This document shows, piece after piece, positions 7,985 through 13,873 of a stretch of DNA of 13,910 bases; position 1 is the stretch's first letter; every line of letters begins with the position of its first letter. The notes beneath the pieces were generated by a model. That model had not been told where the DNA came from. It saw nothing but the letters and a program-made list of their open reading frames with translations, and ran no database searches. Source of the stretch: Acholeplasmataceae bacterium (lineage in GTDB: Bacteria > Bacillota_I > Bacilli_A > Izemoplasmatales > Hujiaoplasmataceae); assembly GCA_012515085.1 (NCBI GenBank), contig JAAYZB010000089.1:1-13910 (forward strand). The letters are read 5' to 3'. The position numbers and the translations under genes are program-made.

Positions 7985-8593
7985 ATGCGATCGATCAAAG
8001 AATTGGTTCAAGCAAATCTGGAAATACATAAATCTAAATTTTGGGGCTTCGGTGCGCGAGTGGAATCCGAAATGGCGGCCAAAGCCTTTTTGACGAAATT
8101 GAAACATGACTATCCCGATGCCACCCATCATGTTTATGCGTATATCATCGGAGAAGAAAAGCAGATCCAGCGGGCAAGTGATGACAAAGAACCTCAAGGC
8201 ACTGCGGGCATGCCCGTGATGGATATTTTGCATAAAAATGATTTATCGGATGTGATTTTTGTCGTCATCCGTTATTTTGGCGGCATCAAACTTGGAGCGG
8301 GCGGATTGATTCGGGCCTATTCCTTCACGGCCCAAGCCTTGATCGATCAGGCAGAATTAATCGAAAAAAAACTGATCGATACCTTGCGTCTCACCCTATC
8401 GTATGCGGAAATGGATAAGGCAGCCTATCTGATCAAAAACGAAGCACTTCGCGTTGAAACATCTTATCAAGAAAAAGTCACGCTGGAGTTTGATCTCCCG
8501 CATGATAAAGTTTCCTCTTTGAAAAGAGAGTTGGAAAACTTATTATCTGCCCAACTGACGTTCGACTTAATCCAATCGAACTTTCGCTATTAA
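7985..8593 (+). CDS. yigZ: YigZ/IMPACT family protein
   Basis: The 202-residue protein has the usual length and two-domain form of the YigZ (UPF0029/IMPACT N-terminal) family. The family core is visible as DDKEPQGTAGMPVMD (66-80) and FVVIRYFGGIKLGAGGLIRAY (92-112), which form the conserved fold shared with the eukaryotic translation regulator IMPACT. The C-terminal part (about 137-200) fits the ferredoxin-like DUF1949 domain. The bacterial function is not settled; roles in nucleic-acid binding or translation are suggested for relatives. The ATG is set by GGTGA four bases upstream. It is monocistronic, divergent from cca, and converges on the small membrane protein gene with only two bases between stop codons. 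Confidence 0.95.
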   Translation: MRSIKELVQANLEIHKSKFWGFGARVESEMAAKAFLTKLKHDYPDATHHVYAYIIGEEKQIQRASDDKEPQGTAGMPVMDILHKNDLSDVIFVVIRYFGGIKLGAGGLIRAYSFTAQALIDQAELIEKKLIDTLRLTLSYAEMDKAAYLIKNEALRVETSYQEKVTLEFDLPHDKVSSLKRELENLLSAQLTFDLIQSNFRY

Positions 8594-8595
8594 AA

Positions 8596-8829
8596 CTAAA
8601 GCAACGAATTCAACATTTCAAACAGTGATACAAACGCATCCACAAATAAATAGCCGAGGATGACCGAAATCACCATGAAAATAAACCGGATTTGATTGGT
8701 GGAATTGGGTTTGAACATTTTTGTCAAATCGATGGCTTGCAACGCATTATAGACAAAAATGGCCCCGACAAAAAACAAGATCAGCCGCGCAATATCAAAG
8801 ACAATTGGATTGGCAACGAATAACGTCAT
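8596..8829 (-). CDS. Small two-helix membrane protein, YwzB/DUF1146-like
   Basis: A 77-residue integral membrane protein with two hydrophobic helices (about residues 10-31 and 48-72 of this start) joined by a short polar loop containing DLTKMFKPNSTNQIRF. The loop plus the following helix (FMVISVILGYLFVDAF) resembles the DUF1146/YwzB family of Bacillota, whose function is unknown. I prefer the ATG at 8829 because GGGGTGAT, a good match to the anti-Shine-Dalgarno complement, lies about 11 bases upstream. A GTG at 8844 in the same frame would give 82 residues and a 4-nt GTGA overlap with the previous gene. Either way it is co-transcribed with the NusG-II gene. No terminator is visible between it and the convergent yigZ. 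Confidence 0.75.
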   Translation of the reverse strand: MTLFVANPIVFDIARLILFFVGAIFVYNALQAIDLTKMFKPNSTNQIRFIFMVISVILGYLFVDAFVSLFEMLNSLL

Positions 8830-8840
8830 GTTCAACTGAA

Positions 8841-9341
8841 TCACCCCGATACGCCATCCGGAACAAATTGATCCGGAGCTAAATTGGTCATGATGGTCAC
8901 GACAAGTTCATTGGGCAAACACACGAGTGGTTCCAAGCTAGAATTGGTCGGCCGCTGCAACTGGCATACATCCCGAGGACTTTCCTGATACAAGACCCGA
9001 ATTTTTCCCTCACTCACGAAAAGCTTGACGCCTTTGATCTCTTGTTCTCGGGCATAATCATCCTCTAAATAGAGTTCCGACATATCGACGCTGGTGGTGC
9101 CAGGAACGTAAAATATCCCCTCTTTATGACGGCTCACATCGATTTGACTTTGGTAAGGCGTGTCATATAACTGATAGGTCAAATGATCGAGATCGATCAT
9201 CAGTACCAGCGTATCCCGATAAAAGACTTTGGCGAACACGGCCCCGGATCGTTGCTGGTTCTCAGAAAGTTTAAACCCAAGTAACAGGGCGAGTCCCAAA
9301 ATAAGCAGGGCTCCAATCAAGAGGAAATCCGATTTTTTCAT
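8841..9341 (-). CDS. NusG domain II-containing membrane protein (EetA-like)
   Basis: The 166-residue protein has one N-terminal membrane segment (about residues 6-24, after MKKSD) and an outside beta-rich domain. The C-terminal part, with ESPRDVC (120-126) and PLVCLPNELVVTI (138-150), matches the ending of stand-alone NusG domain II proteins, which are membrane-anchored and unrelated in role to the transcription factor NusG. Cys126 and Cys141 fit the conserved cysteine pair of that family and could form a disulfide or bind a cofactor. The segment 80-100 (VPGTTSVDMSELYLEDDYAR) seems to be an insert. In Listeria-type flavin-based electron transfer loci a protein of this kind (EetA) sits with a Gx transporter and an ApbE lipoprotein, and both neighbours are present here. 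The start has AAAGGTGGTGA just upstream. The function is inferred from family and context. Confidence 0.85.
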   Translation of the reverse strand: MKKSDFLLIGALLILGLALLLGFKLSENQQRSGAVFAKVFYRDTLVLMIDLDHLTYQLYDTPYQSQIDVSRHKEGIFYVPGTTSVDMSELYLEDDYAREQEIKGVKLFVSEGKIRVLYQESPRDVCQLQRPTNSSLEPLVCLPNELVVTIMTNLAPDQFVPDGVSG

Positions 9342-9370
9342 GTGTTCACCACCTTTCTGATTTCCAGTAT

Positions 9371-9376
9371 ATTATA
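9371..9376 (-). promoter_or_regulatory. -10 box of the NusG-II/YwzB-like unit
   Basis: On the minus strand a perfect TATAAT lies 30 bases upstream of the ATG, giving a leader of about 23 nt with the strong site AAAGGTGGTGA. No good -35 is visible at 16-18 bases. The direct repeat TCCAGTATA (9363-9371) overlaps the downstream edge of this box and may be an operator half-site. Confidence 0.6.
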
Positions 9377-9416
9377 CACTATTTGTGCGAAAAATTCTCC
9401 CTTCAAAGAAAAAACT

Positions 9417-9446
9417 CTGGCAAATACTGGATGAATCCAGTATAAT
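9417..9446 (+). promoter_or_regulatory. Promoter of apbE
   Basis: CTGGCA (9417-9422, four of six matches to TTGACA), an 18-base spacer and a perfect TATAAT (9441-9446). AAGGTGA (9452-9458) follows within seven bases, so the leader to the GTG at 9464 should be about 10-12 nt. Nearly the whole spacer is occupied by an inverted repeat. Confidence 0.7.
9424..9443. promoter_or_regulatory. Palindromic operator candidate in the apbE promoter
   Basis: ATACTGGAT - GA - ATCCAGTAT is a perfect 9-bp inverted repeat with a two-base centre. It fills the space between the -35 and -10 boxes of apbE and covers the first half of the -10. A nine-base copy of the right half (TCCAGTATA) recurs at 9363-9371, next to the -10 of the divergent NusG-II gene. 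Position and symmetry suggest binding of a dimeric regulator acting on both directions. I do not recognise it as the site of a known regulator, and no regulator gene is in the window. Confidence 0.65.
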
Positions 9447-9463
9447 GGTTCAAGGTGACAATT

Positions 9464-10585
9464 GTGAAAAAATTCTGTCTTATTCTGCTTCTTTTCAGCC
9501 TTTCCTTATTATTGGCTTGTCAAGCCAAAAATCCCAATCCAGAGTATTGCGCCGTAGGACAAACCGACGGCGTATTTGTCTGTTCCAAGACGTGGAGCCT
9601 GTATTTTGGACCAACACCGATTTCACTCAAACTCTACTTGTCCATAGAGGACGAGGTCGAGGTTGAGGCGATCTATGAACAAGTAGAATCCTTGATTGTC
9701 GAATACCATCAGTTGTTCGACAAATATCACGAGTATGACGGCATCGAGAATGTTTACACCATCAACCATCACGGGCTTCAGCCGACAATATTGAATGAAT
9801 TGCTCTATGACGCCATCGCCTTTGGCTTGGCCCATGAAGGAGACATCCAAGTGGATGGCGTCAATCTGTTCAATATCGCCCTTGGTCCAGTCTTATCCGT
9901 TTGGCATGATGCGCGAGAAAGCTCTCAGTGTGTGGATAATGTCTGTCCCATTCCAAGAGATACCATTGACAACGGCACCTTTGCGACTGATTCCAGCAAG
10001 ATTCTCCTGAATCCCGCCAATCAATCCATCACCTTCTTAGAAGAAGGAATGGCAATTGATCTCGGCGGTTATGGCAAAGGGTATGTGGCGGAAGTCATCT
10101 CCGATTATCTGGATACGCTATCTGTCAATTACTTGTTAAATGCCGGCAATTCGAATTTAAAGGCGGGAGGCGAAAATCCTGACCGAGAAGATGGCCATTA
10201 TTATATCGGTCTCATCGAACCCAATTTATCCGAATCGCTCTTCTTTGATTTCTATACCTATCTCCGCATTCCGGATGGAATCAGTATTGTGACGAGTGGC
10301 AACTATCAAAACTACTTCTTCGGTCCTGATTTGACTGTCTATCATCACATCATCGATCCAAGGACGCACTATCCCGGAGGCGAAGCAATGAGCGTCACGA
10401 TCCTTTCCGAAGATGGAGCGCTCCTCGATATCTATTCCACCGCGATTTATTTGATGACGGTGGAAGAAGGTCTCGACTTTGTCAACCAAACCGATGGAAT
10501 GGAAGGTGTCTGGTATCTGCCAGATAAGACAATTGTCTATTCGGATCAATTTGAATCCCTGTATCTCTACCAACTGCCTGAATAA
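9464..10585 (+). CDS. apbE: FAD:protein FMN transferase, ApbE family lipoprotein
   Basis: ApbE enzymes split FAD and attach FMN covalently to Thr or Ser of exported flavoproteins. The 373-residue product begins with a lipoprotein signal peptide ending in LLAC (lipid-modified Cys19), so it acts outside the membrane. Family motifs are IDLGGYGKGY (198-207), IVTSGNY (275-281), HHIIDPRTHYP (294-304) and LDIYSTA (321-327), whose Asp322 fits the metal-binding position. NAGNSNLKA (226-234) replaces the commoner NxGG form. Four further cysteines (29, 40, 156, 161) could form disulfides. I chose GTG 9464 because AGGTGA lies just upstream and MKKF is a normal signal start; GTG 9455 in the same frame overlaps that site. 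No FMN-bearing substrate protein is in the window. It is divergent from the NusG-II gene and convergent with the Gx transporter gene. Confidence 0.94.
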   Translation: MKKFCLILLLFSLSLLLACQAKNPNPEYCAVGQTDGVFVCSKTWSLYFGPTPISLKLYLSIEDEVEVEAIYEQVESLIVEYHQLFDKYHEYDGIENVYTINHHGLQPTILNELLYDAIAFGLAHEGDIQVDGVNLFNIALGPVLSVWHDARESSQCVDNVCPIPRDTIDNGTFATDSSKILLNPANQSITFLEEGMAIDLGGYGKGYVAEVISDYLDTLSVNYLLNAGNSNLKAGGENPDREDGHYYIGLIEPNLSESLFFDFYTYLRIPDGISIVTSGNYQNYFFGPDLTVYHHIIDPRTHYPGGEAMSVTILSEDGALLDIYSTAIYLMTVEEGLDFVNQTDGMEGVWYLPDKTIVYSDQFESLYLYQLPE

Positions 10586-10589
10586 AAGT

Positions 10590-10613
10590 GAGGACCGACG
10601 GGTCCTCTTTTTA
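10590..10613. terminator. Bidirectional intrinsic terminator
   Basis: GAGGACC/GGTCCTC (10590-10596 with 10601-10607) with loop GACG, followed on the plus strand by TTTTT, ends apbE. On the minus strand the hairpin begins three bases after the stop codon of the Gx transporter gene and is followed by ACTTTTATT, so it probably serves both convergent genes. Confidence 0.88.
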
Positions 10614-11126
10614 ATCCATTCGTTTTAGAAGTTGCGTCTCGAAGATCCGCACCATCTTTTTGGCAATGATCCCGGTAATGATCCCGGTCGGGATTGACAT
10701 CAAGATCATGTAAGGCAAATAGTAGATGATTGCATTCGTCTTGAGGACGATCATCGCCATCAAGATTTGTCCTACCATATGCATCAAACTTCCCGCGACG
10801 CTGACGCTGAGCAAGGAAAAGATCTTGATTTTTTTGATCAGGATCATGGTCAGAAACGCGAAAATCCCGCCGGATAGACTCATTAAAAACGTCGGTTGCA
10901 TCAAGCCGCTATAAATCAGTCCGACGATAAAGATCCGAAGAATCAACACGAAAAACGCATCGCGCTCGCCATAGATATAAAGCAAGACCAGTGTCACGAT
11001 GTTCGCAAGTCCGATCTTGACCCCGGGTATGATGAAAAGCGCCGTCGAGATGACGCTTTCGACGATGCTCAGGACAATGCTGGCAGAGACAAGAATTGCA
11101 AGAAAGACAAGTTTTTTCAGCTTCAT
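10611..11126 (-). CDS. Gx transporter family membrane protein (EetB-like)
   Basis: A 171-residue polytopic membrane protein with about five to six hydrophobic helices and the family core PGVKIGLANIVTLVLLYIYG (34-53), LRIFIVGLIYSG (63-74), LSGGIFAF (84-91), AGSLMHMVGQ (111-120) and LPYMILMSIPTGIITG (137-152). The family is often annotated as heptaprenyl diphosphate synthase component I, but it is an S-component-like membrane protein with no prenyl synthase motifs. Relatives (EetB) are found with NusG-II proteins and ApbE lipoproteins in flavin-based electron transfer loci; the substrate is not established. The start at 11126 has GGTGA eight bases upstream; an in-frame ATG at 11138 lies at or before the predicted transcript start and is rejected. 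It is monocistronic and converges on apbE. Confidence 0.93.
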   Translation of the reverse strand: MKLKKLVFLAILVSASIVLSIVESVISTALFIIPGVKIGLANIVTLVLLYIYGERDAFFVLILRIFIVGLIYSGLMQPTFLMSLSGGIFAFLTMILIKKIKIFSLLSVSVAGSLMHMVGQILMAMIVLKTNAIIYYLPYMILMSIPTGIITGIIAKKMVRIFETQLLKRMD

Positions 11127-11145
11127 TCGACAGTTCACCGGTAGT

Positions 11146-11174
11146 ATTGTAACACCAAAGTCGATTTTTCACAA
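11146..11174 (-). promoter_or_regulatory. Promoter of the Gx transporter gene
   Basis: On the minus strand TTGTGA (11174-11169), a 17-base spacer and TACAAT (11151-11146) preceded by TGT (extended -10). GGTGA (11139-11135) begins six bases after the -10 and eight bases before the ATG, so the leader is about 13 nt. The -35 box abuts the T-run of the upstream degV terminator. Confidence 0.72.
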
Positions 11175-11202
11175 TCAAAAACAGTCCAAAAAAGGACTGT
11201 TT
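11174..11202 (-). terminator. Intrinsic terminator of degV
   Basis: On the minus strand AAACAGTCC pairs with GGACTGTTT around a T6 loop (stem 11202-11194 with 11187-11179), and the 3' arm runs into TTTTTGATT. It lies about 28 bases after the degV stop codon and immediately before the -35 box of the next gene. Confidence 0.8.
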
Positions 11203-11229
11203 GATTTCGGATAAAGTACTGTTTTTCGT

Positions 11230-12093
11230 TTACGCTTTTGGTGGATTCAGCACATAGCCGATTGTGATCGCTTTCGGGCCACAATGAGCACCCACCGCCG
11301 GTGTTAAAATAAACTCTTTGATTTCTTTGTATTCTGGTCGTTTTGCAAGTACTGCTTGTCTTAGATATTCCGCTTTATCCGGATTGTTGGCATGAATGAT
11401 AAAGGGTTCAATGTCCTTGCCACTGGTTTCTTCAAAGAATTTTTCTAATACTCGGTCCAAAGCCCGTTGGAATGTGCGGATCTTTTCCACAGTCACGACA
11501 GCGCCGGTTTTATCGATTTCCAAAAGCGGTTTGATTTTAAGGACATCAGCCAGAAATCCTGCCGCATTTGACAGCCGGCCGTTTTTCACTAGATATTTAA
11601 GATCGCTGACCGCAAAATATATGTGATTGTTCTGACGAATGAAATCCAACTGCTCGACAATTTCGTCCATCGATTTTCCGGCTTTGGCAAGATCATGGGC
11701 AAGAAAAGCCATTTTGCATTGCAGGTATCCGACCGTCCGCGAATCAAAGACGGTCACTTTAATGCCTTCGACCATTTTAGCGGCGATCATTGCATTTTCA
11801 TAAATACCGCTCATCTTGGAAGAGATCGTGATGAAAATCGCTTCATCGCAGCCTTCATCCCGGAGTTTTTCATACGCTTCCAACATGGTTCCTGTGGAGG
11901 CCATCGCCGTTCTCGGGAAAAGCGAGGGATCGCTTTCGAGCATCTCGTAAAACTGATTGGCAGTCAGTTCTTCAAAATCAATGTATTCTTTCCCGCCCAT
12001 CAGAATTGTGGAACGGATAATCCGGACATCATCCTCATGGGGAATATAATCAATTGCGGCATTCGTACAGACAAGTACACCTAATTTTTTCAT
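11230..12093 (-). CDS. DegV family fatty-acid-binding protein (FakB-like)
   Basis: DegV/FakB proteins bind a fatty acid in the cytoplasm and present it to the kinase FakA for acyl-phosphate formation and phospholipid synthesis. The 287-residue product has the family length and motifs: RTAMASTG (61-68, the TSxPS-like loop), SSKMSGIYENA (91-101, with the head-group serine), VFDSRTVGYLQ (115-125), LKYLVKNGRLSNAAG (165-179) and TPAVGAHCGPKAI (264-276, with the conserved His270 and GP). The N-terminal strand reads VCTNAAID where most members have a TDSS/TDST motif. The frame is open to 12141, but the promoter lies inside that extension; the ATG at 12093 with GAGGA seven bases upstream is the real start. 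No FakA is in the window. The gene has its own promoter and terminator. Confidence 0.93.
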   Translation of the reverse strand: MKKLGVLVCTNAAIDYIPHEDDVRIIRSTILMGGKEYIDFEELTANQFYEMLESDPSLFPRTAMASTGTMLEAYEKLRDEGCDEAIFITISSKMSGIYENAMIAAKMVEGIKVTVFDSRTVGYLQCKMAFLAHDLAKAGKSMDEIVEQLDFIRQNNHIYFAVSDLKYLVKNGRLSNAAGFLADVLKIKPLLEIDKTGAVVTVEKIRTFQRALDRVLEKFFEETSGKDIEPFIIHANNPDKAEYLRQAVLAKRPEYKEIKEFILTPAVGAHCGPKAITIGYVLNPPKA

Positions 12094-12121
12094 TCTCGAT
12101 TCCTCAGCTTTCTTTGATTTC

Positions 12122-12149
12122 ATTATAAATACTCTTCTCAAAAAGTCAA
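12122..12149 (-). promoter_or_regulatory. Promoter of degV
   Basis: On the minus strand TTGACT (12149-12144), a 16-base spacer and a perfect TATAAT (12127-12122). The predicted start near 12115 leaves a leader of about 22 nt holding GAGGA before the ATG at 12093. Between this promoter and the helicase stop at 12175 only a weak hairpin (AAAGC/GCTTT) is visible, so the helicase transcript may read into degV. Confidence 0.8.
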
Positions 12150-12174
12150 GATAAAGCCATGAATTGCTTTTAGT

Positions 12175-13782
12175 CTACCGTGAATAGGCTTTTTTTGGTT
12201 TTGAGATCGATAGAAAGACGCGGCGACCTTTTAATTTCTGATTGTTCAGTTTGGCCAAAATGTCGTCTTGAAAACGCAATGGCACACTGAAAAAGGAAAA
12301 TTCCGTCAGAATGGCGATATCGCGGATCTCTCGTCTGTCGACTTTGACTTTGGAGGAGATGAAATCCAGAATATCGGATACCGTCAAATCCACATTTTTG
12401 CCCAAATTCAAATGAAAGCGTGTGTTTTGACTACCCTTTGCGCCAAATTTAGGCTTGGACGAAATAAACTCCTCGTTAATATCCTCGATGTTGGCATCGC
12501 TTTTGTCTTCTTTCACGAGCATTTTCAGCAAGCCAACGATGATCTGGTCTTCGGTGAGTTTGGCTTGGATCGCTTTGTTCAAAATGAGATACTCTTTCTC
12601 AAAATTCTCCTCAGTCAAATATTCCTGCAAGCGTTCAATCAATTTATCGTGCTTAACATCTTGCACTTTGTCATAAGTGGGGATATTGCGCTTTTTGATC
12701 TTGGATTTGGTCAATCGTTCTATTTCTTCGATTTGGCGCAATTCGCCGCGACTGACCAAAGTGAACGAATAACCAATATGACCGATTCGGCCAGTCCGAC
12801 CGATGCGGTGAACGTAGTAATCGGCTTTTTCCGGCACATCGTAGTTAAACACCGCCTCCACGGCTTTGATGTCAAGTCCTCTTGCGGCAACATCCGTCGC
12901 TACCATGACATCGATAACGCCGTTATGGAACTTTCTTAACACATCCATCCGTGTCGTCTGGGGAAGATCCCCGTGGATCTTATCGCAATTCAATCCGCGA
13001 TCGATGAGTTCTTGTGTCAATTGGTCCACTTGAACTTTGGTGTTGCAAAAAACCAAGCTCAACTTGGGTCGATAAATGTTGATCAATCGGTAGAGTGCTT
13101 CGGTTTTGTTTTCTTTTTTTACTTTGTAGTACTGCTGGATCACATCGCTTGAGGTTTCCTCCGAGCCAATGACCCGGATCAACTCCGGCTCGATCATGTA
13201 CTGTTTCGCCAGTGCCAAAATCGGTTTGGGCATGGTCGCAGAAAACATCAGCGTCTGACGAGTCGGTGGAGTTTCCAATAATATCGACTCGATATCTTCT
13301 TGAAAACCCATTTTCAGCATCTCGTCCGCTTCATCCAAGATCAAATAGCGAAGATGGTCGAGACGGAGCGTCTTTCTCCGGATGTGGTCGATGATTCGTC
13401 CCGGAGTGCCAACAACAATCTGTGGACGATTTTTCAGAGCGATAATTTGCCGGCCAATCGGGTCGCCACCAAAAACCGTCAGTACTCGGCAATGTTCTAG
13501 GTATTTGGCGATCCGACAGATCTCATCATGGATTTGAACTGCGAGTTCTCGCGTTGGAGCGATCACCAGTGTCTGTAGTCCCGACAATTCAAAATCCAAC
13601 ATTTGCAAAATGGGAATGGCGTAAGCGGCGGTTTTCCCGGTTCCCGTATGTGAATGTCCAATGACATCCCGTCCTTCGAGTAACAACGGAATCGTTTGTT
13701 TTTGGATTTCCGTCATATCGACGAAACCCATTTCGGTAATGGCGCGACTGATTTCTGCTCTTAATTCCATCGGGATGGCCAT
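12175..13782 (-). CDS. DEAD-box RNA helicase with DbpA-type C-terminal domain
   Basis: An ATP-dependent RNA helicase of the CshA/DeaD/DbpA group, acting on structured RNA in ribosome assembly or mRNA decay. Motifs in order from the start chosen (535 residues): Q motif GFVDMTEIQ, SHTGTGKT (44-51, motif I), PTREL, TPGR, DEAD (150-153), SAT (181-183), ATDVAARGLD and HRIGRTGR (325-332). The C-terminal residues about 455-528 (FHLNLGKNVDLT..DILDF..REIRDIAILTEFSFFSVP) match the DbpA RNA-binding domain, which in DbpA/YxiN recognises 23S rRNA; DeaD-type helicases carry it too, so I give no symbol. The start is uncertain: ATG 13782 gives the family N-terminus but abuts AAAGG; ATG 13770 has that site 12 bases upstream; TTG 13803 precedes the predicted transcript start. 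The aromatic residue usual before the Q motif is absent (Ala2). Confidence 0.95.
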   Translation of the reverse strand: MAIPMELRAEISRAITEMGFVDMTEIQKQTIPLLLEGRDVIGHSHTGTGKTAAYAIPILQMLDFELSGLQTLVIAPTRELAVQIHDEICRIAKYLEHCRVLTVFGGDPIGRQIIALKNRPQIVVGTPGRIIDHIRRKTLRLDHLRYLILDEADEMLKMGFQEDIESILLETPPTRQTLMFSATMPKPILALAKQYMIEPELIRVIGSEETSSDVIQQYYKVKKENKTEALYRLINIYRPKLSLVFCNTKVQVDQLTQELIDRGLNCDKIHGDLPQTTRMDVLRKFHNGVIDVMVATDVAARGLDIKAVEAVFNYDVPEKADYYVHRIGRTGRIGHIGYSFTLVSRGELRQIEEIERLTKSKIKKRNIPTYDKVQDVKHDKLIERLQEYLTEENFEKEYLILNKAIQAKLTEDQIIVGLLKMLVKEDKSDANIEDINEEFISSKPKFGAKGSQNTRFHLNLGKNVDLTVSDILDFISSKVKVDRREIRDIAILTEFSFFSVPLRFQDDILAKLNNQKLKGRRVFLSISKPKKAYSR

Positions 13783-13784
13783 CC
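13773..13784. repeat. 12-bp palindrome over the helicase start codon
   Basis: GGATGGCCATCC is a perfect palindrome that covers the upstream candidate start codon (ATG 13782) and part of the ribosome binding site AAAGG. In the RNA it could form only a small GGAU/AUCC hairpin, which would bring AAAGG nearer to the second candidate start at 13770. It may be chance. Confidence 0.45.
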
Positions 13785-13806
13785 TTTCTTTATTATTTGA
13801 CAAATC

Positions 13807-13815
13807 ATTATAGCA
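13807..13815 (-). promoter_or_regulatory. Extended -10 promoter of the DEAD-box helicase
   Basis: On the minus strand TGCTATAAT (13815-13807) is a perfect extended -10; the -35 region is poor. The predicted start near 13800 lies downstream of the TTG at 13803, which argues against that codon as the translation start. Confidence 0.65.
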
Positions 13816-13845
13816 TATCCTTCCATTTTTTGGGTTCTATGTCCA

Positions 13846-13873
13846 TGAAAAAAATCAGCACAAGGCTGATTTT
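13846..13873 (-). terminator. Intrinsic terminator of an off-window leftward gene
   Basis: AAAATCAGC/GCTGATTTT (13851-13859 with 13865-13873) with a five-base loop is followed on the minus strand by a run of seven Ts. It should end a minus-strand gene lying to the right of the window. Two minus-strand frames at the extreme edge could be that gene's last codons, closing with TAA at 13892-13890 or with TGA further in; the sequence is too short to choose. Confidence 0.75.

Noticed and set aside
4609..8843. TGA read as Trp, as in many Mollicutes
   Set aside because: TGA ends the pullulanase gene and the NusG-II gene at positions fitting family length, and Trp residues in conserved motifs are TGG.
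12124..12141. Upstream start of degV at 12141 (MRRVFIMKSKK...)
   Set aside because: The -35 and -10 boxes lie in or next to this stretch, so it is not transcribed; the family N-terminus begins at 12093 behind GAGGA.
12150..12174. Terminator between the helicase gene and degV
   Set aside because: Only a weak AAAGC/GCTTT stem with no proper T-run is present.
12268..12939. Long plus-strand open frame antisense to the DEAD-box helicase
   Set aside because: The minus strand encodes clear helicase and DbpA-domain motifs over the same bases; the antisense translation has no recognisable motifs and no good ribosome binding site.
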